NCBI GenBank assembly: GCA_965214635.1
Contig: OZ243964.1
Location: 2,418,001 to 2,482,000 of the forward strand
Direction: 5' to 3'
DNA: 64,000 nucleotides
Source of the DNA: Bin90 sp965214635
GTDB taxonomy: Bacteria; Chloroflexota; Dehalococcoidia; Lucifugimonadales; JADFKI01
The position numbers and the translations under genes are program-made. Below the pieces are notes generated by a model. The model had not been told where the DNA came from. It searched no databases and worked only from the letters and a program-made list of their open reading frames with translations. Below are positions 8,883 to 16,903 of the stretch, in pieces (within the stretch, counting starts at the first letter, position 1; the number at the start of each line of letters is the position of its first letter).

Positions 8883-9758
8883 ATGACCGAACAAAATGTG
8901 CGCAACTCGGACGAGGCGTATGTGGGCAAAGACTTGGGCAACATAGACTTCACGGCGACGGGCGAAATCCTGCGCGACTATTTCGAGGGGCTAAATGTGG
9001 ACAGCGCCCCATACAACGAAGAATCGCCATACGGCACACCCGTAGTGCCCTCGATGATCCTCACCAATGTAGACGGCGGCTTCGGCGGCGCAGGCTTCAA
9101 GGACAACTTCGGCAACCTGTGGATTCGGCAAGAGTGGGAGCTTCACAAGCCGATGTATCCCGCCGAAACCTACAAGCGCACTTCCTCCGTAGTGGACATA
9201 TACGACTGGCGCGACCGCACTGTGGTAAAGCAGGTGGTCGACCTGTGGTCTGCGGACGACGAGCTGATGGCGCGCGGCACTCACCACCAAAGCTATCTGC
9301 TCGGCAAGAGCCATCTCGGGACGGTCAAACTGCGCGACCCAAAGCGCAAAGAGGGTGTCCGCAAGTTCAATGTGCCGGATGGTGAGGTTATCACTCCGGT
9401 TGAGGCGGACATTACGCTCGAGATGTGTGGCTCGTTCTTCCACGGCAACAAGAACTACCACACCGACAAGCGCGCCGCCGAAGAGTTGGGCTTCGAGGAA
9501 GTTGTGGTCGGCGGCAGGATGACGATGTCCTACATCGGCGACATGATGGATCGCCGCTTCGGCAAAGGCTGGTACGAAGGCGGCAGGCTGGACATCAAGT
9601 TCACCAACATCGTATGGCCCGGCGACCATGTTATTGCTCGCGGGGTTATCACCGACCGCGTGCCGGAGAACGGGGGCTACCGCGCCAATGTCGCTGTGTG
9701 GATGGAGAAACCCGACGGCACGGTTGCGATAGTCGGCACTGCGAGTGCGCTGGAGTAA
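8883..9758 (+). CDS. MaoC-like double hot-dog protein
   Basis: A 291-residue protein with two hot-dog halves: an N-terminal MaoC_dehydratase_N-like part and a C-terminal MaoC part with GFEEVVVGGRMTMSYIGDM around residues 205-225. The usual hydratase motif D-x-N-P-x-H is altered to GNKNYH near 190-197, so the catalytic Asp is missing while the His is kept. Its role may be CoA-thioester binding or a changed chemistry rather than plain enoyl-CoA hydration. It ends the CoA-thioester operon. AAGGGG lies before ATG 8883. Confidence 0.8.
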   Translation: MTEQNVRNSDEAYVGKDLGNIDFTATGEILRDYFEGLNVDSAPYNEESPYGTPVVPSMILTNVDGGFGGAGFKDNFGNLWIRQEWELHKPMYPAETYKRTSSVVDIYDWRDRTVVKQVVDLWSADDELMARGTHHQSYLLGKSHLGTVKLRDPKRKEGVRKFNVPDGEVITPVEADITLEMCGSFFHGNKNYHTDKRAAEELGFEEVVVGGRMTMSYIGDMMDRRFGKGWYEGGRLDIKFTNIVWPGDHVIARGVITDRVPENGGYRANVAVWMEKPDGTVAIVGTASALE

Positions 9759-9933
9759 GGCGATCGCCTCGCTGTTGGGCAAACCCCAAATTCATACAAA
9801 GCACACAAGTATTGGGGCGGTCATTGCGCCGCCTCATTCTTATGTGTGTGGTGATGCATCTATACCCCATCTTCTCTGCTACCTCTGCCACAAGATGCGA
9901 CACCGGGCGTCATATACGAACACTGGAGGAAAT

Positions 9934-10794
9934 GTGCCCACCCTCTACATAGTCGCCACGCCCATAGGCAACCTCGAAGACATTACCCTGCGCGCGCTGC
10001 GAATCCTGCGCGAAGCCGACATCATCGCCGCCGAGGACACCCGCATAACGCGTAAGCTGCTCAGCCGATACGACATCCACACTCCGCTCATAAGCTTCAA
10101 CGAGCACAACGAGTCGCAGCGGCTGCCGATACTTCTAGATGCGCTTGCAAGCGGGGATGTTGCTCTCGTGTCCGATGCGGGCACGCCCGGAGTGAACGAC
10201 CCGGGGCAATCGCTGGTGCGCGCCGCAGCATCTGCGAGCCACGCCGTCGTTCCTGTTCCCGGTGCGTCTGCGGTTACGGCGGCGGTAGCAGTGTCCGGGC
10301 TAGTCGGGAATGGTTTCGTTCACGCGGGCTTTCTGCCCCGCAAGCGAGGCGAACGCATTCGTCTTTTTCAAGCGTTGGCGCATCACCCGCAGCCCATAGC
10401 AGCATTGGAGTCGCCCCATCGCCTGCGAAAGTCGCTGCAAGATGCGCTGGATGTGCTGGGGAATAGGCAGATGGTCGTATGCCGCGAGCTGACGAAGCTG
10501 CACGAGCAGGTGTTCCACGGCAGCGTATCGGATGCGCTCGCACACTTCCCCGAGCCTCGCGGCGAGTTCACGCTCGTGTTTGCGGGCGCTGCGCTGTCTG
10601 AAACCGAGCAGGATGCGGCGTCCGAAGACGATGTCAGGCAGATGCTCGAGACGATGCGACGGCAAGGCTTCCGCGCACGCGATGCCGTCGGCGAGGTCGC
10701 CGCTGCATTGTCGCTTCCCCGCCGCGAAGTGTACAGACTTTGGCTCGACATAGGCGCAAGCGAACGCCCTGCCAAACCTAGCGCAGTCGAGTAG
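9934..10794 (+). CDS. rsmI: 16S rRNA (cytidine(1402)-2'-O)-methyltransferase RsmI
   Basis: A 286-residue SAM-dependent tetrapyrrole-methylase-fold enzyme that 2'-O-methylates C1402 in the ribosomal decoding centre. Family motifs are LYIVATPIGNLEDITLRAL at the N-terminus, AAEDTR, and VSDAGTPGVNDPG near residue 80. The frame is open from 9745, but GTG 9934 with GGAGG 5 bases upstream gives exactly the family N-terminus. Length is normal. It stands alone upstream of metG. Confidence 0.95.
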   Translation: MPTLYIVATPIGNLEDITLRALRILREADIIAAEDTRITRKLLSRYDIHTPLISFNEHNESQRLPILLDALASGDVALVSDAGTPGVNDPGQSLVRAAASASHAVVPVPGASAVTAAVAVSGLVGNGFVHAGFLPRKRGERIRLFQALAHHPQPIAALESPHRLRKSLQDALDVLGNRQMVVCRELTKLHEQVFHGSVSDALAHFPEPRGEFTLVFAGAALSETEQDAASEDDVRQMLETMRRQGFRARDAVGEVAAALSLPRREVYRLWLDIGASERPAKPSAVE

Positions 10795-10935
10795 GGACGC
10801 TGCTACGCCCAACGGCTATGCGGGTGTTCTGGATTTGCAGCGGCGTCCGCTTAAAGCCGCTTCACGAATGCTGATTGGCATACCACTAGGTTCTGCTACA
10901 CGCCTTAATTTGTGATACCATTAAGCATAGTGGAC

Positions 10936-10941
10936 TATACT
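10936..10941 (+). promoter_or_regulatory. Candidate -10 box for metG
   Basis: TATACT lies 23 bases before the GTG start of metG, in an AT-rich patch. The -35 region is weak (TTGTGA at a spacing of about 20). Confidence 0.3.
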
Positions 10942-10963
10942 ATCTAATACGATATGAGCGTGC

Positions 10964-12637
10964 GTGAAATTGTCTGAGCGTATCCTTGCTGCCGTAGCGT
11001 GGCCATACGCCAACGGCTCCATCCACATAGGTCATGTGGCAGGAACATACCTGCCTGCTGACATCTTCGCCCGTTACCACCGCCTCAAAGGGAACGATGT
11101 GCTGATGGTGTCCGGCAGTGATGCACACGGCACGCCCGTAACCCTCACGGCGGAGGAGCAAGGCGTTACCCCCCAGGACATCTTCGTCAAGTACCAAGCG
11201 GAGTTCCTAGACAGCTGGCGTCGGCTCGGCATCAGCTTCAACCTGTTCACCACTACGCACACGGACAACCATTTCGCCGTATCGCAGGATATGTTTCTGC
11301 GGCTGTATGAGCGCGACTTCATCTACAAGGGCATCATGGTGCAGCCGTTCTGCGAAAGCGAGCTTCGCTTCTTGGCAGACCGCTATGTGGAAGGCGCCTG
11401 CCCTCACTGCAACTTCAACGGCGCGCGCGGCGACCAGTGCGACAACTGCGGCCGCACATTAGACCCGAAAGACCTCGCCAACATCATCTGCCGCATCTGC
11501 GGGAATACGCCCATTTTCCGAGAGACCGAACACTTCTTTTTGCGGTTAAGCGCATTCCAAGACCAACTCTTGGATTGGGTGCGGGAGCAGAAGCACTGGC
11601 GCCCGAATGTGCGCAACTTCACCATCAGTTACCTCGAAAGCGGGCTACGCGACCGTGCCATTACCCGCGACATAGAGTGGGGCATACCGCTGCCCATAGA
11701 AGGCTATGACGACAAGCGGCTGTATGTGTGGTTCGAGGCGGTCATCGGCTACCTGTCCGCATCCATAGAATGGGCGAGGAACAACGGGGAGCCGGACGCA
11801 TGGAAGCCGTTTTGGAGCAACGATAGCCGCGCATTCTACTTCATGGGCAAAGACAACATCCCATTCCACACCGTAATTTGGCCCGCAATGCTGCTGGGAT
11901 ATGGCGGGTTAAGCCTGCCCTACGATGTGCCGGCGAACGAATATCTGAACTTGGAGGGCTTCAAGTTCTCCACTAGCCGCAACTGGGCGGTGTGGCTGCC
12001 GGAGTACCTAGATCGATACGAACCGGACCCGCTGCGATATGTGCTTGCGTCCAACCTCCCGGAGACCTCGGACTCGGACTTTTCGTGGCGCGAGTATGTG
12101 CGACGCAACAACGACGAGCTAGTGGCGACATACGGCAACCTCGTGCATAGAGTGTTGACTATGGCAAGCCGCAACTTCGGCAGTGTGCCGCCGCAGCCCG
12201 ATGCGCTCGACGACCTGAGCGAAGGGTTGATTGCGGAGGCGCACCAGCGCTTCGACGATGCCGAGCAGCACTTGCGCGCCGTGAGACTGCGGCAGGCGCT
12301 GCAAGCGTCTATGTCGCTGGCGCAGTCTGCCAACCGCTACCTCGAGCGCAAGGCACCTTGGCGCGCCCTGCGCGATGACAGAACAGACGCAGCGCGAACC
12401 CTTTGGACTGGTCTTGCGGTCATAAACTGCCTGAAGACCACGCTCTACCCCTTCCTGCCGTTCAGCGCGCAGAAACTCCACGCCATGCTGGGGTTTGACG
12501 GCGATGTTACCGACGGCGGCTGGGCGTGGGATCCTGCTGAGCTAAAACCCGGGCAGCCGCTACAAAAGCCCGTGCCGATGTTTGCCAAATTGGACGAGGC
12601 GCTGATGGATGCAGAGGCAAAGCGTCTTAAAAAGTAA
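10964..12637 (+). CDS. metG: Methionyl-tRNA synthetase
   Basis: A 557-residue class I aminoacyl-tRNA synthetase that charges tRNA-Met. The HIGH motif is HIGHVAG at about residue 21. The zinc-binding knuckle has two pairs, CPHCN...CDNC and the following CRICG, around residues 146-180. The KMSKS-type loop is FSTSRNW near 333. Anticodon-binding helices follow. The C-terminal tRNA-binding (EMAP) domain is absent, as in many short MetRS. The start is GTG 10964 with only a weak ribosome site. The stop overlaps the open frame of the next gene, whose real start lies 31 bases downstream. Confidence 0.95.
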   Translation: MKLSERILAAVAWPYANGSIHIGHVAGTYLPADIFARYHRLKGNDVLMVSGSDAHGTPVTLTAEEQGVTPQDIFVKYQAEFLDSWRRLGISFNLFTTTHTDNHFAVSQDMFLRLYERDFIYKGIMVQPFCESELRFLADRYVEGACPHCNFNGARGDQCDNCGRTLDPKDLANIICRICGNTPIFRETEHFFLRLSAFQDQLLDWVREQKHWRPNVRNFTISYLESGLRDRAITRDIEWGIPLPIEGYDDKRLYVWFEAVIGYLSASIEWARNNGEPDAWKPFWSNDSRAFYFMGKDNIPFHTVIWPAMLLGYGGLSLPYDVPANEYLNLEGFKFSTSRNWAVWLPEYLDRYEPDPLRYVLASNLPETSDSDFSWREYVRRNNDELVATYGNLVHRVLTMASRNFGSVPPQPDALDDLSEGLIAEAHQRFDDAEQHLRAVRLRQALQASMSLAQSANRYLERKAPWRALRDDRTDAARTLWTGLAVINCLKTTLYPFLPFSAQKLHAMLGFDGDVTDGGWAWDPAELKPGQPLQKPVPMFAKLDEALMDAEAKRLKK

Positions 12638-12668
12638 TCTCGACGGACGCATCCGCTGCGCCCGGCAT

Positions 12669-13655
12669 ATGCCTGAACGGAGCGTCAAATTGCAGCCAGC
12701 CTCATTCTACGAACCCGTCCAGCATCGCCTAGATAAGGTCAACAACAGGCTGCGGGGGATGGCAGAAGAGCAGCATCCGTTCTTGGCGAAACTGCTCGAT
12801 CACATACTCTCATCGCCCGGCAAGTACATCCGCCCCGCCATAACGCTGCTGGCGTCATCCTTCCACCCGCACGACGAAAAGCGCACAGAGGATATGGCGC
12901 TGGGCATCGAGCTGCTGCACATCGCATCCCTCATTCATGACGACACGGTAGACGAGGCGTCAGTGCGGCGCGGCAAAGCCACCATCAGCAACCTTTGGGG
13001 AGCAAGCGCCGCCGTGCTGGCGGGTGATTACATATTTGCGGCGTCGGCAATCTTCGTGTGCGACACGGGCGACATCCGCGCGATGCGCCGCTTCGCAGAG
13101 ACCATCATGGAGCTTTCGAGCGGCGAGCTGCAAGAGATGTCCGAGACGCACAATCCGCATCAGAGCATGGACGGTTACCTGAACCGCATCTACAAGAAAA
13201 CGGCATCGCTGTTCACCACTGCGAGCGAAAGCGGGGCGCTTCTTAGCGGCGCACCCGCAGCACAAGTTGAGGCGCTACGGAACTACGGCTACAACCTCGG
13301 GATGGCTTTCCAAGTGGTGGACGATATTTTGGACTTCGACGGGGACGAGCAAGAGATAGGCAAGCCCATCGGTAGCGACTTGGCAAACGGCATAGTAACG
13401 CTGCCAACGCTGATGGCGATGAAGCGCAAGCCCTACCGCGAGGCTATCACGAAGGCACTGCTGCACCCGAGCGACAAGGCGCTGCTAGACAACGCCGTGA
13501 GCATCGTGCGGCAGCCCGACATCCTCAAAGAGTCCTACGACTTCGCCGATGCATACTGCAACAAGGCTCGTGAGAGCCTAGCCACGCTGCCGCAAACCCG
13601 AGCACGGGATTCGCTCGAAGAACTCGTCAGCCATGTGAAGCTTCGGCGCGGCTAG
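12669..13655 (+). CDS. Trans-polyprenyl diphosphate synthase
   Basis: A 328-residue isoprenoid chain elongation enzyme adding isopentenyl diphosphate units to an allylic diphosphate. The first aspartate-rich motif is LIHDDTVDEASVRRG and the second is FQVVDDILDFDGD, with KPIGSDLANGIVTLP after it. No bulky residues crowd the first motif, which suggests a medium or long chain product (quinone side chain), but length cannot be read safely. ATG 12669 is chosen because the upstream frame lies inside metG. The last four bases overlap the convergent amidohydrolase. Confidence 0.9.
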   Translation: MPERSVKLQPASFYEPVQHRLDKVNNRLRGMAEEQHPFLAKLLDHILSSPGKYIRPAITLLASSFHPHDEKRTEDMALGIELLHIASLIHDDTVDEASVRRGKATISNLWGASAAVLAGDYIFAASAIFVCDTGDIRAMRRFAETIMELSSGELQEMSETHNPHQSMDGYLNRIYKKTASLFTTASESGALLSGAPAAQVEALRNYGYNLGMAFQVVDDILDFDGDEQEIGKPIGSDLANGIVTLPTLMAMKRKPYREAITKALLHPSDKALLDNAVSIVRQPDILKESYDFADAYCNKARESLATLPQTRARDSLEELVSHVKLRRG

Positions 13656-15193
13656 CCGCCGTCATGCCGCCAAGCGATGCGCCCGCCCACAATGGTCATA
13701 TGCACATCGATGCTTGCGATGTCTGCGGATTGCAGCGGGTTTGCGCTTAACAGGGTGAGATCGGCGCGCATGCCCGCTGCCACCATCCCCATATCGCGCT
13801 CCCGTCCGACGGCGTAAGCAGCATCCTTAGTGTGCATGCGAAGCGCCCGCATCGCAGACACGCTCTCCACTGCGTTAAGTGTCTGCCCGCCGGATGTGCG
13901 GCGGCTGACTGCAGCCTGCATCCCCAAAAGAGGGTGCGGTTCGCTGACGGGCGCATCAGAGCCTGCCGCCATACGCATATCGGCGGCGCTCAATGTGCCA
14001 ATGCGATACAGCCACCGCGAATTGTCGCCGAGTTCGGCGAGATACCTATCGCCGCTATCGTGAATGAAGCGCGGCTGCGTTACAACCGTCGCACCCGATC
14101 TGCATAAGGCGTCAAGGGCTTTGGGCGGACATTCGGCGGCGTGCTCTATGCGGTCGCGCAGACCCAGCGTGCGGTTGGATGCCAGCACATCCGCCGCTGT
14201 AATCACGGCTTCCGCTTCGACGGCGTGCACAGCGACTGGAAACCCCCTGCGGTGTGCGGATTGGACAATTGCGTTCAGGGTATCCGGAGACGGGAATAGA
14301 GTGCCGCCGCTTTGAGTAAGCATCACCTTTGCGTGCCCGAGCGTGGGCTTATCGCCGCCGCAGCTAGGGATGCCTTCAGCAGCGAAATCGTCCAGCCTGT
14401 GCACGCCCGCCATCATCGTTACTGTCGGTGTGAATGCACCATCGGCTTGCAGCCCCCGCATCAATCGCCACCGCTCCGGGGAGTTGGACGGCGTGGCGTC
14501 GTTCGCAGCAGTGATGCCGACGGACAGCATACGCTCGTTCATATGACGCACGGCTGATTTCAATTCCACATCAGACATACGGGGCATGCGCGCACCCAAG
14601 AACCCGTCCATCTCAAGCAGCAAGCCGTTGGGTTCGCCGCTGGACATGTCGCGTGCGATGGTGGCGCCCGGCGGCTCGTCGGTACTGGTGCTGATGCCCA
14701 CCAGCCGCAGGGCGATGCTGTTGAGCACGCAGGCATGTCCCGAACGGTGGTTCAGGCGCACAGGATGGTTAGGCGCAGCGCCGTCCAAGTCCCAACGCGT
14801 GGGGTGGCGTCTTTCGCGCAGGGCAAATCTGCTATATCCGTATGCGCGTATCCATTCGCCGGGCGGCGTGTCAGCGGCGCGCATACGGATTGCGCCCACG
14901 ATGTCAGATATGGACGACACGGCTGTCGGGCGGCAGTCCACAGCAACTAGGCTTGCGGCATAAGCCAGCAGGTGGCAGTGAGCGTCAATGAAGCCGGGCA
15001 CCAGCGTGCGCCCGCCACAGTCGATATGCGACGCCCCCGAAGTAGCAGACGGCGACAGAAGCCTGCCGTCCCCTACCCACGCCAGCCTGCCATCCTGAAT
15101 CAGCACGGCAGACGCATACGGCGCAGTCGGGTCGAGTGTCAGAACGCGGACGTTGGTCAGAACAAGATCGTAGGGTTTGGGACGGGACGCCAT
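13652..15193 (-). CDS. YtcJ-type amidohydrolase
   Basis: A 513-residue metal-dependent hydrolase of the YtcJ/amidohydrolase-3 group. Metal ligands are visible in order: the HxH of FIDAHCHLLAYA (about residues 70-75), a central His in AVHAVEAEA, IEHAAECPP, and the C-terminal Asp in GSDAPVSEPHPLLG. Members hydrolyse amide or related bonds of small molecules, mostly with unknown substrates. There is no signal peptide, so it is cytoplasmic. It ends convergently with the polyprenyl synthase, overlapping by 4 bases, and follows the NIPSNAP gene by 42 bases on the same strand, so the two may be co-transcribed. Confidence 0.88.
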   Translation of the reverse strand: MASRPKPYDLVLTNVRVLTLDPTAPYASAVLIQDGRLAWVGDGRLLSPSATSGASHIDCGGRTLVPGFIDAHCHLLAYAASLVAVDCRPTAVSSISDIVGAIRMRAADTPPGEWIRAYGYSRFALRERRHPTRWDLDGAAPNHPVRLNHRSGHACVLNSIALRLVGISTSTDEPPGATIARDMSSGEPNGLLLEMDGFLGARMPRMSDVELKSAVRHMNERMLSVGITAANDATPSNSPERWRLMRGLQADGAFTPTVTMMAGVHRLDDFAAEGIPSCGGDKPTLGHAKVMLTQSGGTLFPSPDTLNAIVQSAHRRGFPVAVHAVEAEAVITAADVLASNRTLGLRDRIEHAAECPPKALDALCRSGATVVTQPRFIHDSGDRYLAELGDNSRWLYRIGTLSAADMRMAAGSDAPVSEPHPLLGMQAAVSRRTSGGQTLNAVESVSAMRALRMHTKDAAYAVGRERDMGMVAAGMRADLTLLSANPLQSADIASIDVHMTIVGGRIAWRHDGG

Positions 15194-15235
15194 ATCGCCA
15201 CTATGCGACCGCCGCCTAGACGGGGATGCTGCGTT

Positions 15236-15556
15236 CTAGCTGACTACGGACAGCGGCGTGGATTCGATACGCCTGACCACGATCTTGCTGCGGTCCATCA
15301 TCTCGGGGATGCGCGGCGCAATGTCGTCCTTCCAGAAGTCGGATTCGTACACGGCTTCGTACAGGCGCTCGCGCTCCTCTTCGCTGGTGAAGCGGCGCAC
15401 CCATATGTAGAGGTCGTCCTCTTCCTGCCCCACGAAACTGCCCACGATGACCATTCCCTTACCGGTCTGGAAGGGGATGATCTCCTCTTCCATGAACCGA
15501 ACCCAATTCTCTCGCTGACCCGGCAGGGTGCGATACTCTCGCAATTCAAAGAACAT
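15236..15556 (-). CDS. NIPSNAP-family protein
   Basis: A 106-residue dimeric alpha-beta barrel protein. The N-terminal MFFELREYRTLPGQ and internal DDLYIWVRRF are typical of bacterial NIPSNAP proteins, often found beside catabolic genes. The start ATG 15556 has AGGAGA just upstream. It probably shares a transcript with the amidohydrolase downstream. Function is unknown beyond family membership. Confidence 0.85.
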   Translation of the reverse strand: MFFELREYRTLPGQRENWVRFMEEEIIPFQTGKGMVIVGSFVGQEEDDLYIWVRRFTSEEERERLYEAVYESDFWKDDIAPRIPEMMDRSKIVVRRIESTPLSVVS

Positions 15557-15726
15557 TCTCGTCTCCTGTGATTATAATGGTTTTGGATATAAGTAACTCT
15601 ATTGCGACGGCAATTCTCTGTCAAGATGCACGCCCGTCGCCTGCAGAGGCTGGGGTTGCGACAAAATAAGGCAATTAAGGCAATAAGGAATAGCGGTATA
15701 CCAATCGTGCCATAATTTCGCGAGAA

Positions 15727-16749
15727 TCAGCCGAAGCTGAACACTAGCACGCTCGCAACCACATACATGGCGATGAGGCTAATCCCCTCGTAGGTGAAAT
15801 ATCTGTTGGGTCTGCGGCGGCGCTGGCTCACCAGCGCGATGATGACTATGCCGGTCATCAGAATTGCCAATGCTGCGGTGAGCTGATGCACGGTGGCGAT
15901 TGCCGACCATATGGGTTGACCTAGTAGCACAGCGTCATCCACCGTGAGGATGAAGCCCATGTTGAACAGGTTGCTGCCCAGCACATTGGATATGGCAAGC
16001 TGCGGAACATTGATGCGAATTGCAGCGAAGGATGCGGCGAGTTCGGGCAGCGATGTGCTAAACGCTAGGAACTGTGTCCCCACGAAACTGGCTTCCCAGC
16101 CCGTAGCGTGAGCAATTCTTTCGCCTATGTTAGCAAGCCAAATTGCCGACACAATTATGACCAGCGCCGCCAAGCCGTACATGCCGATGGAGCGCGCTAG
16201 GCTGGAGTTAGCATGTCGATCAGATGCGGGTTCTGCCGACGAAGCTCCCCTGCCCGAGCGGTAGATGATATACATTCCCACGATAAATGCGCCAAACAGC
16301 ACGATGGTTACGGGGCTGATGTGCCACTGCTCGAAGCCTTGCAGCACACCGGCATGCAAGTACATTGCCACCATCGTAATGGTTATGACGAAGATGCCAA
16401 GCGCCGCCACAACGCCGGAGCTTACGCCCACGCTGTTCAAGATTGGGCCGCGCCGCCAAAATATGTCCAGTATCCCAATGATGAGCAGGTTGAACAGGTT
16501 GCTGCCGTATGCGTCGCCTATGGCAAGGTCGGGGGCGTTCACGAGGGTAATTGACCCCACGCCTGTGCCCAGTTCGGGCAGCGATGTCGCAGTGGCGAGC
16601 AGAACCACCCCGACGAAAGAATGCCCCAATCCGGTTCGGATTGCGATAATGTCAGCGTGTCTAGCAAGGTAGTTGGATGCGAACAGAATCAGTGCGGCAG
16701 AAACCAGCAGCTGCACCCATAATCCGGGCAAAGATTGGACGAGGGACAT
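15727..16749 (-). CDS. Sodium/calcium exchanger family membrane protein (YrbG-like)
   Basis: A 340-residue inner-membrane protein with about ten hydrophobic spans in two inverted halves. Each half carries the CaCA alpha-repeat: ATATSLPELGTGV with DAYGSNLFNLL in the first, and AFSTSLPELAASF with NVLGSNLFNMG in the second. The acidic transport Glu is present in both. Such proteins exchange Ca2+ or a similar cation for Na+ or H+. The first repeat has DAYGSN instead of the common NVxGSN. Convergent or tandem partners are not evident. Confidence 0.9.
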   Translation of the reverse strand: MSLVQSLPGLWVQLLVSAALILFASNYLARHADIIAIRTGLGHSFVGVVLLATATSLPELGTGVGSITLVNAPDLAIGDAYGSNLFNLLIIGILDIFWRRGPILNSVGVSSGVVAALGIFVITITMVAMYLHAGVLQGFEQWHISPVTIVLFGAFIVGMYIIYRSGRGASSAEPASDRHANSSLARSIGMYGLAALVIIVSAIWLANIGERIAHATGWEASFVGTQFLAFSTSLPELAASFAAIRINVPQLAISNVLGSNLFNMGFILTVDDAVLLGQPIWSAIATVHQLTAALAILMTGIVIIALVSQRRRRPNRYFTYEGISLIAMYVVASVLVFSFG

Positions 16750-16849
16750 CCATTACTCTCCGATATTCGGTTCAAGCGTGTATGAATATCCTCTACCATT
16801 GAAGCAAGGTTCAAGCAGCACAACACAGCTGCCTTTGCTATCCGCACAC

Positions 16850-16876
16850 AAAAAGCGACCCCACATATCGGGGCCG
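16850..16876 (-). terminator. Rho-independent terminator after cysS fusion gene
   Basis: On the minus strand GCGGCCCC / GGGGTCGC forms an 8-base-pair stem with one mismatch and a 7-base loop, followed by TTTTTG. It sits 28 bases past the stop of the cysS fusion. Confidence 0.75.
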
Positions 16877-16903
16877 CAGGTAACGGGAGATGCTGGGATG
16901 TTC

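Noticed and set aside
10795..10963. Possible riboswitch upstream of metG
   Set aside because: The 169-base leader has GC-rich complementarity, but no SAM, T-box or other known core motif could be seen.
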